Source: Arthrobacter sp. UKPF54-2
GTDB taxonomy: Bacteria > Actinomycetota > Actinomycetes > Actinomycetales > Micrococcaceae
Direction of reading: 5' to 3'
NCBI RefSeq assembly: GCF_007858535.1
Contig: NZ_CP040174.1
Coordinates: 186,001 to 250,000, forward strand
DNA length: 64,000 nucleotides
Shown one piece after another: positions 53,333 through 62,654 of this stretch. Every line of letters starts with the position of its first letter. Position 1 is the first letter of the stretch. The notes below the pieces were generated by a model that did no database searches, was not told the DNA's origin, and saw nothing but the letters and a program-made list of their open reading frames with translations. A program made the position numbers and the translations under genes.

Positions 53333-53711
53333 CGTTGGCCTCCGGGCGCGTGTCCGCGCCGCCACCGGTCCGGGCGTCGCGGCCGGTCCGGGCGTCGTCG
53401 CCGGGCAGCCCGGCATCGCTGCCGCTACCGGGCTGGGCGCCCTCGGGCTGGACGCCCCCGGGCCGGGCGGCGTCACGTTGTGCGGCTTCCTCCGCCGCGG
53501 CGCGTTCTTCCTCCACCTGCGCACGGTACCGGACCCGGCGGATCCGGCGCACCATGTCCACAATCAGCAGTGCCGTGAGCACCACGATGAAGGCCGTCAG
53601 CAGGAAACCCAGCAGGCCCGGGGTGACCTGGTCCTGGTCGAGCCCGGGGCGCAACGACGGCGACGGGGCGGGCGCCGGGGATGTCGCCAGGGCGATGAGC
53701 AAGGAATGCAC
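53307..53711 (-). CDS. Small membrane protein between mca and DUF255
   Basis: About 134 residues from the GTG at 53711, which has AGAAGG 8 nt upstream. A short N-terminal hydrophobic stretch is followed by one clear membrane segment (about 32-55), a basic stop-transfer RRIRRVRYR, a short charged helix (EEERAAAEEAAQRDA) and a disordered Gly/Asp/Ala-rich tail. No enzymatic motif is seen. Its position between mca and DUF255 is shared with other actinobacteria, and its 3' end overlaps DUF255. Confidence 0.75.
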   Translation of the reverse strand: MHSLLIALATSPAPAPSPSLRPGLDQDQVTPGLLGFLLTAFIVVLTALLIVDMVRRIRRVRYRAQVEEERAAAEEAAQRDAARPGGVQPEGAQPGSGSDAGLPGDDARTGRDARTGGGADTRPEANGDAGPGNR

Positions 53712-53789
53712 GGTGGAAACCTTCTGTGGGGAACGTCTTTCGCGGAACTTCCCCGCCGCATTTCTACGCGGCATAGAAGTCCCTGCTGT

Positions 53790-54695
53790 CTATCTTAGCC
53801 CGGCGAAGAAGTCGGTTTCCGGCACGTCGGCGGGGACCCGGGACTGGATCAGCGAGTAGTCCTCCCACGGCCAGGTCTGCCGCTGCATCGCCGGTGACAC
53901 GGCGAAGAAAAAGCCTTCCGGGTCGATCTGGGTCCGGTGCGCGCGCAGGGCGTCATCGCGGGCCTCGAAGTAGTCCCCGCACTGGATCTGCGTGGTGGTG
54001 GGGTGCGTGGGCGCCGGCGGGGTGTGGCCCTCCGCGTCGGCCTCCAGCCAGGCCGCGAGCCGTTCGGCATAAGGCGACTGCAGACCGGCCTCCTCCAGGG
54101 CGTAGTGCAGGGCCCGGAAGCGTTCCGGGCTGAAGGCGCGGTCGTAGTACAGCTTGGCCGGCGCCCAGGGCTCGCCCGTTCCGGGGTACCGGGCCGGGTC
54201 GCCGGCGGCTTCGAAGGCCTCGACGGCGACGCGGTGCGCCATGATGTGGTCCGGGTGGGGGTAACCGCCGTTCTCGTCGTAGCTGAGGATGACCTGCGGC
54301 TTGAACTCGCGGACCAGCCGGACCAGCGGCGCGGCCGCCCGCTCCAGCGGCAGGGTGGCGAAGGAACCGGCCGGCAGCGGCGGCAGCGGGTCGCCCTCGG
54401 GCAGGCCCGAGTCGACGAAGCCCAGCCAGCGCTGCCGGATCCCCAGGACCCGGGCCGCGTTGGCCATCTCCAGCCGGCGCGCGCCGGCCATGTCCCGTTT
54501 GGGGTGCGGGGCGCTCTCCATGGCCGGGTTCTGGATGTCGCCGCGGGAACCGTCGGTGCAGGTGGCCACCATGACGTCGACGCCGGAGGCCGCGTACATG
54601 GCCATCGTCGCGGCGCCCTTGCTGGACTCGTCGTCGGGGTGCGCGTGGACGGCTAGCAGCCGGAGCGGGGCCGGCTGGCTGGGGGACGCTGTCAT
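53790..54695 (-). CDS. mca: Mycothiol S-conjugate amidase
   Basis: Zinc amidase of the LmbE/MshB superfamily that cleaves mycothiol S-conjugates to mercapturic acids, which are exported, and glucosaminyl-inositol, part of detoxification. The 301 residues start with the metal motif HAHPDDES (17-24), followed by VATCTDGSRGD, GFVDSGLPEG, SYDENGGYPHPDHIM (third metal ligand His) and the Mca-type C-terminus with QTWPWEDYSL. The ATG at 54695 has AGGAG about 10 nt upstream. Divergent from DUF4307. It shows that the organism makes mycothiol. Confidence 0.94.
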   Translation of the reverse strand: MTASPSQPAPLRLLAVHAHPDDESSKGAATMAMYAASGVDVMVATCTDGSRGDIQNPAMESAPHPKRDMAGARRLEMANAARVLGIRQRWLGFVDSGLPEGDPLPPLPAGSFATLPLERAAAPLVRLVREFKPQVILSYDENGGYPHPDHIMAHRVAVEAFEAAGDPARYPGTGEPWAPAKLYYDRAFSPERFRALHYALEEAGLQSPYAERLAAWLEADAEGHTPPAPTHPTTTQIQCGDYFEARDDALRAHRTQIDPEGFFFAVSPAMQRQTWPWEDYSLIQSRVPADVPETDFFAGLR

Positions 54696-54788
54696 CGTCG
54701 GACGGCTCCTCTTTCTTCTGCGGGTTCGGTGCCGGGGCGTGCGGCGGCTGCGGACTTTCCCCCACCCGATCCACACTAAACTGGACTG

Positions 54789-55247
54789 GTGACTTCCGAG
54801 GAGCAGCCTGCCGCGCCCGCGCCGGCACCTACCAGCCTAGCCAATCGTTACGGCGGCCAAAAGCGTGCCCTGGGCGGCAAGGCCAAGCGGAACCTCCTGA
54901 TCGTTGCCCTTGCCGCCGGGATCGGTCTGATGGCCTGGATCTCGACGTCGGCTGCCACCGAGTCGGTCGGCTTCAAGGACATCGGCTACAGCACCCCCGA
55001 CGCCACAGTGGCTGAGATCGATTTCCAGGTCACAAAGAATCCGGGCACGGCCGCCAAATGCGCCGTCAAGGCGCTGGACTCGAAGTTCGCCGTGGTCGGC
55101 TGGAAGGTCGTCGACGTTGGTCCCAACGCCGCCGACGCCGGCACCGACGGCGGCCGCACCACGGTGCACAGGGTCACGGTGCGCACCGAATCGCAGGCCG
55201 TGTCCGCCGTCGTGGACAACTGCTGGATCCCGGACGCCGCCAAATAG
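54789..55247 (+). CDS. DUF4307 domain-containing membrane protein
   Basis: A 152-residue protein: 30 polar residues, one membrane segment (about 34-55) and an extracytoplasmic beta-rich domain with VAEIDFQVTKNPGTAAKCAVKAL, the DUF4307 core, and two cysteines (in AAKCAVK and DNCWIP) that could form a disulfide. Function unknown; it always seems to neighbour mca and greA in actinobacteria. The GTG is 6 nt after TAAACT (54777-54782), a leaderless signature. Confidence 0.87.
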   Translation: MTSEEQPAAPAPAPTSLANRYGGQKRALGGKAKRNLLIVALAAGIGLMAWISTSAATESVGFKDIGYSTPDATVAEIDFQVTKNPGTAAKCAVKALDSKFAVVGWKVVDVGPNAADAGTDGGRTTVHRVTVRTESQAVSAVVDNCWIPDAAK

Positions 55248-55305
55248 GTCCCCCGCCGTCGGGGCAGCGGCGCGTAACACGGTGTGAGCTGCACCGCAGT
55301 GGTTC

Positions 55306-55334
55306 TTGGGTTTATCCACAGCATTGACTACAAT
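55306..55334 (+). promoter_or_regulatory. Promoter of greA
   Basis: TTGGGT (55306-55311), a 17-nt spacer, then TACAAT (55329-55334, 5 of 6 to consensus). It gives a leader of about 105 nt before the greA start. The best conventional promoter in the window. Confidence 0.6.
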
Positions 55335-55444
55335 GGATCAATACCTCTGCCCCGCTGAGTTGGTTACTGAGATCCATAAGTGGCCACCGTGGCGGGGTCT
55401 TTGCTTGTTTGACCAGCATGTTTGACCATCAAAAGGAGAAGTCC

Positions 55445-55939
55445 GTGTCGACCACCAACAGCGCAACTGCAGCTTGGCTCACCCAGGAAGCTTTTGACCG
55501 CCTGAAGGCTGAGCTGGACCACCTCTCCGGCGCCGGCCGTGCAGACATCGTCCAGAAGATCGAAGCTGCCCGCCAGGAAGGCGACCTCAAGGAGAACGGC
55601 GGCTACCACGCGGCCAAGGAGGAGCAGGGCAAGATCGAGGCGCGCATCCGCCAGCTCACCGTGCTGCTCCGCGACGCGCACGTGGGCGAAGCGGCGGCCG
55701 ACGACGGCATCGTCGAAGCGGGCATGATCGTGGTCGCGAAGATCGCCGGGGACGAAGAGACCTTCCTGCTCGGCTCCCGCGAAATCGCCGGCGACTCGGA
55801 CCTGGACGTCTTCAGCGAGAAGTCCCCGCTGGGTTCGGCCATCGTCGGCCACAAGGAGGGCGACAAGCTCAGCTACACTGCCCCGAACGGCAAGGACATC
55901 ACGGTGGAGATCATCTCCGCCAAGCCGTACGTCGGCTAG
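55445..55939 (+). CDS. greA: Transcription elongation factor GreA
   Basis: A 164-residue factor that enters the RNA polymerase secondary channel and stimulates cleavage of backtracked RNA. The N-terminal coiled coil (about 12-80) carries the acidic tip DLKENGGYHAAKEEQG; the C-terminal FKBP-like domain ends in SPLGSAIVGHKEGDKLSY and VEIISAKPYVG. The GTG at 55445 is preceded by AAGGAG at 6-7 nt, a strong ribosome site, unlike the leaderless DUF4307 gene just upstream. A strong hairpin follows. Confidence 0.96.
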   Translation: MSTTNSATAAWLTQEAFDRLKAELDHLSGAGRADIVQKIEAARQEGDLKENGGYHAAKEEQGKIEARIRQLTVLLRDAHVGEAAADDGIVEAGMIVVAKIAGDEETFLLGSREIAGDSDLDVFSEKSPLGSAIVGHKEGDKLSYTAPNGKDITVEIISAKPYVG

Positions 55940-55952
55940 GCACACCAGCTCA

Positions 55953-55990
55953 CGACGCCGGCCCTCCCCTCTGCGGGAGGGCCGGCGTCG
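55953..55990. terminator. Bidirectional hairpin between greA and rhomboid
   Basis: Perfect 16-bp inverted repeat (55953-55968 and 55975-55990) with a 6-nt loop and no T-run. It is placed to end both greA and the opposing rhomboid gene. Confidence 0.85.
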
Positions 55991-56005
55991 GCGGTTAAGC
56001 GGTGC

Positions 56006-56605
56006 TCAGGCCGGCCGGCGCCGGCTCAGCAGCAGCGCCGCCACCACGCCGCCGGCGGCCCCGCCCAGGTGGGCCTGCCAGGAGACGTACCCCGCCACGG
56101 TGGGCAGCACCCCGAACAGGATCCCGCCGTAGGCCAGGAAGAGCACCACGGAGAGCAGGATCTGCCCCCAGTGCCGGTTGAAGAAGCCGCGCACCAGCAG
56201 GAACGCGAAGAGCCCGAAGACCAGCCCGGACGCGCCCACCGTGATGTTGAAGCCGCCGATCAGCCACACCGCCACGCCCGAGCCCAGCCAGCTGGAGGCC
56301 AGCGCCGTGGCGAAGACCCGCGCGCCGGAAAGGAACACCAGGAACCCGAAGATGATCAGGGGCAGGGTGTTGGAGAGCAGGTGCGCGAGGTTGGCGTGCA
56401 GCAGCGGAAACGTCAGGATGTCCAGCAGCCCGTCCGGGGTCCGCGGGCGCAGCCCGAAGGTGCGGTTGAGGGAGTGCAGCATCAGGGTGTTGAGGATCTC
56501 GATCGCGTAAAGCAGCAGCACAAACGAGCCCACCACCTGCAGGCCCCGGCGGGCCCGGAGTGCGGGCGTGTCGCCGCGCCGCTCCCCCTTGGACGCTTCG
56601 AGCAC
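56006..56605 (-). CDS. Rhomboid family intramembrane serine protease
   Basis: A 199-residue protein with six membrane segments. The catalytic pair is Ser126 in GASGLVFG and His179 in WQAHLGGAAGG; the HANLAHLLSN motif (70-79) of the family is also present. Substrates are unknown. The GTG at 56605 has AGGGG 8 nt upstream and lies 10 bp after ilvA, so the two are probably in one transcript. Longer in-frame sequence upstream overlaps ilvA and is not part of the protein. Confidence 0.9.
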   Translation of the reverse strand: MLEASKGERRGDTPALRARRGLQVVGSFVLLLYAIEILNTLMLHSLNRTFGLRPRTPDGLLDILTFPLLHANLAHLLSNTLPLIIFGFLVFLSGARVFATALASSWLGSGVAVWLIGGFNITVGASGLVFGLFAFLLVRGFFNRHWGQILLSVVLFLAYGGILFGVLPTVAGYVSWQAHLGGAAGGVVAALLLSRRRPA

Positions 56606-56615
56606 CGCGGCGCCC

Positions 56616-57854
56616 CTAGTGCACCACGATCGGCTGGAAACCCTCGGCCCGGAGCGCCCCGAGGACCTGCTCGCAGTGCTCGTGGCCCTTGGTTTCCAGG
56701 TTGACCGTGATGGAGACGTCGCCCATGCTGATCGAGCCGCCCACCCGGGTGTGATCCAGGCCGGTGACATTGGCGTCGTTCTCGGCGATAATCCGGGCAA
56801 TGGTGGCGAGCGAGCCCGGCCGGTCATCGAGCATCATCCGCACCGTCATGTAGCGTCCGGCCGCGGAGAGGCCGCGCTGGATGACTTTGAGCATCAGCAT
56901 CGGGTCGATGTTGCCGCCGGAGAGCACCACGGCGGTGGTCCCGGGGTTCTCGATCTTGCCCTCCATCAGGGCGGCCACGCCCACGGCGCCGGCCGGTTCG
57001 ACCACCATCTTGGCCCGTTCCAGCAGGAAGATCAGCGCACGGGCCAGCGCGTCCTCGCTGACTGTGACGACGTCGTCGACGAGTTCGCGGATGATGCTGA
57101 ACGGCAGCTGCCCGGGCCGGCCCACGGCGATGCCGTCGGCCATGGTGGAGACGCGTTTGAGCGGCACGAGCGCGTCCGCGGCAAGGGAGGGCGGGTAGGC
57201 GGCGGCGTTTTCGGCCTGGACGCCGATGATCCGGATGTCCCGGCCCAGTTCCTTGGCCCGGGCCTTGACGGCGACGGCGACGCCGGCCAGCAGCCCGCCG
57301 CCGCCGACGCCCATCAGGATGGTGTCCACGTGCGGGATCTGTTCGAGGATTTCCAGGCCGACGGTGCCCTGGCCGGCGACGACGTCGACGTCATCGAAGG
57401 GGTGGACGAACACGGCGCCCGTTTCGTCGGCGTAGCGTTTGGCCTCGGCCAGCGCCTCATCGACGTTGTGGCCGTGCAGCACCACCTCGGCCCCGTGGCT
57501 GCGCGTCGCCGCGAGTTTGGGCAGGGCGACGCCCAGCGGCATGTAGATCCGGGCCTTGATGCCGAGGGCCTTCGCGGCGACGGCGACGCCCTGGGCGTGG
57601 TTGCCGGCGGACGCCGCCACAACGCCGCGCTTCTTTTCCTCGGCGGAGAGCTTGGCCATCCGGACGTAGGCGCCGCGGACCTTGAAGGAGCCGGCCCGCT
57701 GCAGGTTCTCGCATTTGAAGTAGACCTCGCCGCCGGCCAGGCCGCCGAGGGCCCGGGAGGATTCCACCGGGGTCCGCGTAATAATCCCGTCGAGCAGCTT
57801 CTGCGCCTCCAGGACATCGTCCAGCGTGACGGGCAGGCTCTCGAGGGTATTCAC
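56616..57854 (-). CDS. ilvA: Threonine ammonia-lyase
   Basis: PLP enzyme of 412 residues deaminating threonine to 2-oxobutanoate. The Schiff-base Lys58 is in RAGSFKVRG, the phosphate-binding loop is GVGGGGLLAG, and a single C-terminal ACT domain (about 330-412) is present, the short form found in catabolic-type enzymes, instead of the two regulatory domains of classical biosynthetic IlvA. It could serve isoleucine synthesis all the same. The GTG has AAGGAG upstream. It is 3 bp after the AI-2E family gene and 10 bp before rhomboid. Confidence 0.93.
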   Translation of the reverse strand: MNTLESLPVTLDDVLEAQKLLDGIITRTPVESSRALGGLAGGEVYFKCENLQRAGSFKVRGAYVRMAKLSAEEKKRGVVAASAGNHAQGVAVAAKALGIKARIYMPLGVALPKLAATRSHGAEVVLHGHNVDEALAEAKRYADETGAVFVHPFDDVDVVAGQGTVGLEILEQIPHVDTILMGVGGGGLLAGVAVAVKARAKELGRDIRIIGVQAENAAAYPPSLAADALVPLKRVSTMADGIAVGRPGQLPFSIIRELVDDVVTVSEDALARALIFLLERAKMVVEPAGAVGVAALMEGKIENPGTTAVVLSGGNIDPMLMLKVIQRGLSAAGRYMTVRMMLDDRPGSLATIARIIAENDANVTGLDHTRVGGSISMGDVSITVNLETKGHEHCEQVLGALRAEGFQPIVVH

Positions 57855-57857
57855 GAA

Positions 57858-59201
57858 CTAGTCTCCTTTGGGGGTTCCGGCGTCGGCGCCAGGGAGGCGG
57901 ACCTCCCTGAAGCTCGGGTCCTCGCCGGCGCCGGCAAGTGCAGGGGATCCCTGCGGGCTCGCGGCGGCCAGCTCTTCATCATGTTCCCACGTTCTGCCCG
58001 CAATGTACCGAACGGCCGAGTTTGCTACGGCGAGGATCGGCACCGAGAACAGCGCGCCCGGGATCCCGGCCAGGTAGGAGCCGGCGGCCACGGACAGGAT
58101 CACGGCCACCGGGTGCAGCGACACGGCCTTGCCCATCACGAGCGGTTGCAGGATGTGGCTTTCGAGCTGCTGGACCAGCAGCACGATGCCGAGCATCACC
58201 AGCGCGTTGACCAGGCCGTTGGCCACGAGGGCCAGCAGCACGGCGATGGCGCCGGTCACGAGCGCGCCGACCACCGGGATGAAGGAGCCGATGAAGACCA
58301 GCACGCCGAGCGGCAGGGCCAGCGGCACGCCGATGATCGCGGCGCCGACGCCGATCCCCACGGCGTCCACGAACGCGACGAACATCTGGATCCGGGCGTA
58401 GCTGACCATCGAGGTCCATCCGCGCCGGCCGGCGCCGTCGACGGCCCGGCGGGCCTTCCGCGGCATCAGGCGCACCAGGAAGCCCCAGATCCGTTCGCCT
58501 TCGAGCAGGAAGAAGATCAGGACGAAGAGGGCCAGCAGCAGCCCCGCGGCGAAGTGCCCCGCGGTGCTGCCGAAGGTGAGCGCCCCGCTGAGGATGCTGC
58601 TGCTGTTGTTCTGCAGCGCCGCGGTGCCTTCCTGGATGTAGGTGTCGATCTGCGCCGCCGTCAGGTGCAGCGGGCCCTCGGCAAGCCAGGCCTGGACCTG
58701 CTGCACGCCGGTGAGCGCCTGGCTCCAGAGTTCACCGAAGCCGGCGGTGAGCTGGCGGCCCACTAGGGCGAGGGCGCCGGCGATCAGCCCGATGAAGCCG
58801 AGCACGGTCAGGGCCACCGCGGCGCCGTTGGGCACCCGGCGCCGGCGGAGCCAGCGGGTGACGGGGCTGAGCAGCCCGGCCAGCAGCGCGGCGACCATCA
58901 CCGGGATGATGAGGAAAGTGATCTTGCTGAGCAGCCAGATCAGTACCCCGGCCACAGCCAGGATGAGTCCGATCCGCCAGGCCCAGGATGCCGCGATCCG
59001 CACGCCGTAGGGGATGTCCTCGTCCAGCTGCCGGTCGCTCCGGGGCCGGGGTGCGGCTCCGGGCACGGCGCCGGCGGCCACCGGGCCGGTCCCCGCTGCG
59101 GCCGGGGCCGGGGCGGAGAGCCCGGGGGCGGCGTACCCGGGGAGCTCGGGATCGGGGAATTCGGAGTCGGTGCGGCGGGCGGCGTCCTCAGCTGGCGTCA
59201 T
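57858..59201 (-). CDS. AI-2E family transporter
   Basis: A 447-residue membrane protein of the PerM/TqsA family with about eight segments and the typical large soluble loop between segments 3 and 4. Residues 1-65 are a Pro/Ala-rich cytosolic extension and the last 40 residues a polar tail. GVPLALPLGVLVFIGSFIPVVGA is the family motif region. Cargo unknown; the family name reflects one characterised member. The ATG at 59201 is 6 nt after AATTAT (59208-59213, minus strand). First gene of the run to ilvA and rhomboid. Confidence 0.9.
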   Translation of the reverse strand: MTPAEDAARRTDSEFPDPELPGYAAPGLSAPAPAAAGTGPVAAGAVPGAAPRPRSDRQLDEDIPYGVRIAASWAWRIGLILAVAGVLIWLLSKITFLIIPVMVAALLAGLLSPVTRWLRRRRVPNGAAVALTVLGFIGLIAGALALVGRQLTAGFGELWSQALTGVQQVQAWLAEGPLHLTAAQIDTYIQEGTAALQNNSSSILSGALTFGSTAGHFAAGLLLALFVLIFFLLEGERIWGFLVRLMPRKARRAVDGAGRRGWTSMVSYARIQMFVAFVDAVGIGVGAAIIGVPLALPLGVLVFIGSFIPVVGALVTGAIAVLLALVANGLVNALVMLGIVLLVQQLESHILQPLVMGKAVSLHPVAVILSVAAGSYLAGIPGALFSVPILAVANSAVRYIAGRTWEHDEELAAASPQGSPALAGAGEDPSFREVRLPGADAGTPKGD

Positions 59202-59254
59202 AGCCCCATAATTCCCCAGTGCGGGGCGGAAGTGAAACGGGAGGGCAAACCCGG

Positions 59255-60208
59255 CTAGGCGCCAAGCGCGGCGGTGATTCCCCAGCTCATGGTGAAGGAC
59301 TCCCCCGGCGGCAGCCAGTTCAGGCCGTCACCGCTGTTGAAGGCGTTGGCGGGGCCGGTCATCGGCTCCAGCGCCACGGCCCGGGTGCGGCCGGGGAACG
59401 TGTCGGTGATAAAGACGTGGACGTAGCGGCAGTGCGCATCCTGCCAGAGGCTCACGCTGCGGCCGTCGGGGGCGTGCAGCGTGCTGCGGGCCACGCCGCC
59501 GTCGAAGTCCAGGTCGGTGTAGGCGCAGTCCAGGGTGGCTCCGTCGACCTGCCGGCCGGCGCGGAGGTCGAATCCGCCGTCCACGGGCTCGGAGCTGCGC
59601 GGGATCAGGCGGTCGTCCGTCACCAGCCGGGTCCGGCCGCTGACGGTCACGGTGAGGTCCTCGGCCGGGACTTCGCCGAGGCGCAGGTAGGGGTGGGCGC
59701 CCAGCACAAACGGCGCCGGCGCCTGGGAGTCGTTGACCAGGGTCTGCCGGACGGTGAGCCCCAGGGATTCGTCCAGTTCGTAGCCCACCCGGTGCCGGAG
59801 CAGGAACGGGTAGCCGTGCTGCGGGAACACGGCCGCTTCCAGGGTCACCGAGAACTCGGACTCGTCCACAAGTTCGTAGGAGGCGTTCCGCAGCAGTCCG
59901 TGGCTGGCGTTGTTGCGGGACACCTCGGTGATGTCGAGCTGCTGTTTCTTCCCGTCGAGATACCAGAGGCCGTCCTCCACGCGGTTCGCCCACGGCGCCA
60001 GGGTGATCCCGGCGGCGCCCGGAGAAATCTCGTCGTCCCCGTAGCTCTCCGTCAGCTGGACGCCGTCCCGGCTGTACAGCCGCAGCCCGGCCGCCAGCTC
60101 GGTCACGACCGCCAGGGCGTCGCCGCGGCGCAGCTCATACTGCCGCCCGCTCGCGTAGCGCCGGGCGGAGGCGTCGGACGGGGATGCGGGGGAAGCGGTG
60201 CGGTCCAT
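59255..60208 (-). CDS. Aldose 1-epimerase family protein
   Basis: A 317-residue protein with the mutarotase beta-sandwich. Visible active-site motifs are WANRVEDGLWY, the His in ASHGLLRNASYE, LGAHPYLRLG with the second His, and the general-base glutamate region ALEPMTGPANAFN. It interconverts sugar anomers and, beside galT-galK, probably prepares alpha-galactose for the Leloir pathway. The ATG at 60208 is 7 nt after TACCGT (60216-60221, minus strand). Divergent from galT with 83 bp between starts. Confidence 0.9.
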   Translation of the reverse strand: MDRTASPASPSDASARRYASGRQYELRRGDALAVVTELAAGLRLYSRDGVQLTESYGDDEISPGAAGITLAPWANRVEDGLWYLDGKKQQLDITEVSRNNASHGLLRNASYELVDESEFSVTLEAAVFPQHGYPFLLRHRVGYELDESLGLTVRQTLVNDSQAPAPFVLGAHPYLRLGEVPAEDLTVTVSGRTRLVTDDRLIPRSSEPVDGGFDLRAGRQVDGATLDCAYTDLDFDGGVARSTLHAPDGRSVSLWQDAHCRYVHVFITDTFPGRTRAVALEPMTGPANAFNSGDGLNWLPPGESFTMSWGITAALGA

Positions 60209-60291
60209 GGGCACCACGGTACCGAACCGGGCCGCCGGCCGTACACGGCGGGGCTTTGCCGGAAGCTCGCGAAGTCTGATCGAATGAGGGA

Positions 60292-61437
60292 ATGCGCGCC
60301 CACAGCATGACCCAGGCCACCCTCGCCGACGGCCGGGACCTCTTCTACTTCGATGACGCCCCCGACGGCGCCGGGGAGGCGGAAGCCAGGCGGCGGGGCC
60401 GCCCGCGGCCGGCCTTCGCGGACCTTCGGGCACCCGGGCGCCGCAGTGCCGCCGGCGAGCTGCGCTTCGACGCCCTCACCTGCGAATGGGTGGCCATCGC
60501 GGCGCACCGCCAGAGCCGGACGCACCTTCCGCCCGCCGACGAGTGCCCGCTTTGCCCCAGCACCCCGGCGAACCCGTCCGAAATCCCGGCGCCGGACTAC
60601 GACGTCGTCGTGTTTGAGAACCGTTTCCCGTCCCTGGGGCCCGACGTCGGGCAGCTGCCCGGTGAGCCGGCGTGGGGCACCAGTGTGCCGGCGTACGGCC
60701 GCTGCGAGGTGGTCTCCTTCACCCAGGACCACACCGGCTCCTTCGGCAGCCTCGGCGAGGTCCGGGCCCGCACCGTGGTGGAGGCCTGGGCCGCCCGCAC
60801 CGCGGCGCTCAGCGCGCTGCCCGGGATCCGCCAGGTGTTCCCGTTCGAGAACCGCGGGGCGGAGATCGGCGTCACGCTTCACCACCCGCACGGCCAGGTC
60901 TACGCCTACCCCTACGTTCCGCCGCGCGCCGCCGTGCTGGCTGCGGCGGCCCGGAAGTATTACGACGACGCCAGCGGCCGGGACACCCTGACCGGCTCGC
61001 TGCTGCGCGCCGAACGGACGGACGGCAGCCGGATGGTTTTCGAGGGCCGGCACTTCAGCGCCTACGTGCCCTTCGCCGCCCGCTGGCCGCTGGAGGTGCA
61101 CCTGGTCCCGCACCGGCAGGTGGCCGACCTCGCGGGCCTCAATGGCGGCGAGAAGGACGAACTCGCCCGGCTGTACCCGGACCTGCTCCGGCGCCTCGAT
61201 GCCCTCTACCCGACTCCCACGCCGTACATTGCCGCCTGGCAGCAGGCGCCGCTGGATGGGCAGCTGCGCCCGGCCGGCTACCTGCATCTGCAGCTGACCT
61301 CCCCGCGCCGGGCCGCGGACAAGCTGAAGTACCTGGCCGGCTCCGAGGCGGCCATGGGGGCCTTTATCAACGACACCACCCCGGAGGCCGTCGCCGCCCG
61401 GCTCCGCAGCGCCGGCAAGGAAGGCAGCACACAATGA
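60292..61437 (+). CDS. galT: Galactose-1-phosphate uridylyltransferase
   Basis: Leloir-pathway enzyme of 381 residues transferring UMP between UDP-glucose and galactose-1-P. The zinc site CPLC is at 85-88 and the nucleophile motif HHPHGQVYAYPY is complete. The first 35 residues are an unusual acidic/arginine-rich extension. ATG 60292 or 60307 could be the start; TCGAAT 6 nt before 60292 supports the first as leaderless. The stop overlaps the galK start (ATGA). Confidence 0.93.
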   Translation: MRAHSMTQATLADGRDLFYFDDAPDGAGEAEARRRGRPRPAFADLRAPGRRSAAGELRFDALTCEWVAIAAHRQSRTHLPPADECPLCPSTPANPSEIPAPDYDVVVFENRFPSLGPDVGQLPGEPAWGTSVPAYGRCEVVSFTQDHTGSFGSLGEVRARTVVEAWAARTAALSALPGIRQVFPFENRGAEIGVTLHHPHGQVYAYPYVPPRAAVLAAAARKYYDDASGRDTLTGSLLRAERTDGSRMVFEGRHFSAYVPFAARWPLEVHLVPHRQVADLAGLNGGEKDELARLYPDLLRRLDALYPTPTPYIAAWQQAPLDGQLRPAGYLHLQLTSPRRAADKLKYLAGSEAAMGAFINDTTPEAVAARLRSAGKEGSTQ

Positions 61438-62594
61438 GCGTCCCGCTGGGCACCACGGAACTCCGCTCGAGGTTCGAGGCCGTTTTCGGGGGCGCCCCCG
61501 ACGGCGTCTGGCAGGCCCCGGGCCGGGTGAACCTGATCGGTGAGCACACTGACTACAACGAGGGCTATGTCCTGCCGTTCGCCATTGACCGGGCGGCGAG
61601 GGTGGCCGTCCGGCTCCGGCCCGATTCCACTGTGCGGATGCTCTCCACCTTCGGAAACCAAGGGCTGACGACGGCGGATGCCGCCGCGCTGGACCCCGCC
61701 GCGGCCAAGGGCTGGACCAAATATCCGCTCGGGGTGCTCTGGGCCCTGCAGCAGCGCGGCATGACCGTCCCGGGCCTTGACCTGCTGCTGGACTCGGACG
61801 TGCCGCGCGGGGCAGGCCTGTCCTCCTCGCACGCCATCGAGTGCGCCGTCATCCTGGCCCTGAACGAGCTGACCGGCGCGGGCCTCAGCGTCCAGGACAT
61901 GGTGCTGGCCACCCAGCGGGCGGAGAACGACTTCGTCGGCGCCCCCACCGGGATCATGGACCAGTCGGCCTCGCTCCGGGGCGCCGCGGGCCGGGCCGTG
62001 TTCCTTGACTGCCGCGACCAGGCCGTCCGGCTGGTGCCGCTCGACGCCGAGGGCGCGTCCCTGGTGCTGCTGGTGATCGACACCAGGGTCTCGCATTCCC
62101 ACGCCGGCGGCGGCTACGCTGCCCGGCGCGCGTCCTGCGAGCTGGGCGCGGACGTGCTCGGCGTCCGGGCCCTGCGCGACGTGGGGGTCGGCGACCTCGA
62201 GGAGGCTGCCGGCCTGCTGGACGCGGAGACGTTCCGCAGGGTCCGGCACGTCGTCACCGAGAACGACCGCGTGCTGCGGACCGTGGAGCTGCTCGAGGGC
62301 GCCGGGCCGCGGGCGATCGGGCCGCTGCTGGACGCGTCCCACGCCTCGATGCGGGACGACTTCGAGATCTCCTGCCCCGAGCTGGACCTGGCGGTGGACA
62401 CCGCCCGCACCGCCGGCGCGATCGGCGCCCGGATGACCGGCGGAGGTTTCGGCGGCTGTGCGATCGCCCTCGCCCCGGCGGACGCGGAGGAAGGGCTGCG
62501 GGCCGCCGTCGGAAGCGCCTTCGCCCGGGCAGGCTACGCGGCGCCGGAGATTTTCCCGGTGCGCCCGGCGGCGGGGGCCCGGCGGCTGGACTGA
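61434..62594 (+). CDS. galK: Galactokinase
   Basis: GHMP-family kinase of 386 residues phosphorylating galactose at C1. The galactokinase signature GRVNLIGEHTDYNEGYVLPF (about 29-48), the ATP loop PRGAGLSSSHA and the C-terminal GARMTGGGFGGC are intact. The ATG overlaps the galT stop by 4 nt, so the two are coupled; galE lies 20 kb away on the opposite strand. Confidence 0.95.
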   Translation: MSVPLGTTELRSRFEAVFGGAPDGVWQAPGRVNLIGEHTDYNEGYVLPFAIDRAARVAVRLRPDSTVRMLSTFGNQGLTTADAAALDPAAAKGWTKYPLGVLWALQQRGMTVPGLDLLLDSDVPRGAGLSSSHAIECAVILALNELTGAGLSVQDMVLATQRAENDFVGAPTGIMDQSASLRGAAGRAVFLDCRDQAVRLVPLDAEGASLVLLVIDTRVSHSHAGGGYAARRASCELGADVLGVRALRDVGVGDLEEAAGLLDAETFRRVRHVVTENDRVLRTVELLEGAGPRAIGPLLDASHASMRDDFEISCPELDLAVDTARTAGAIGARMTGGGFGGCAIALAPADAEEGLRAAVGSAFARAGYAAPEIFPVRPAAGARRLD

Positions 62595-62654
62595 CCCGCG
62601 CCGGCCTGCCCGCCCGGCCTGACCTTCCGCCCCGCCCCGGCGTAGGCTGGGCGC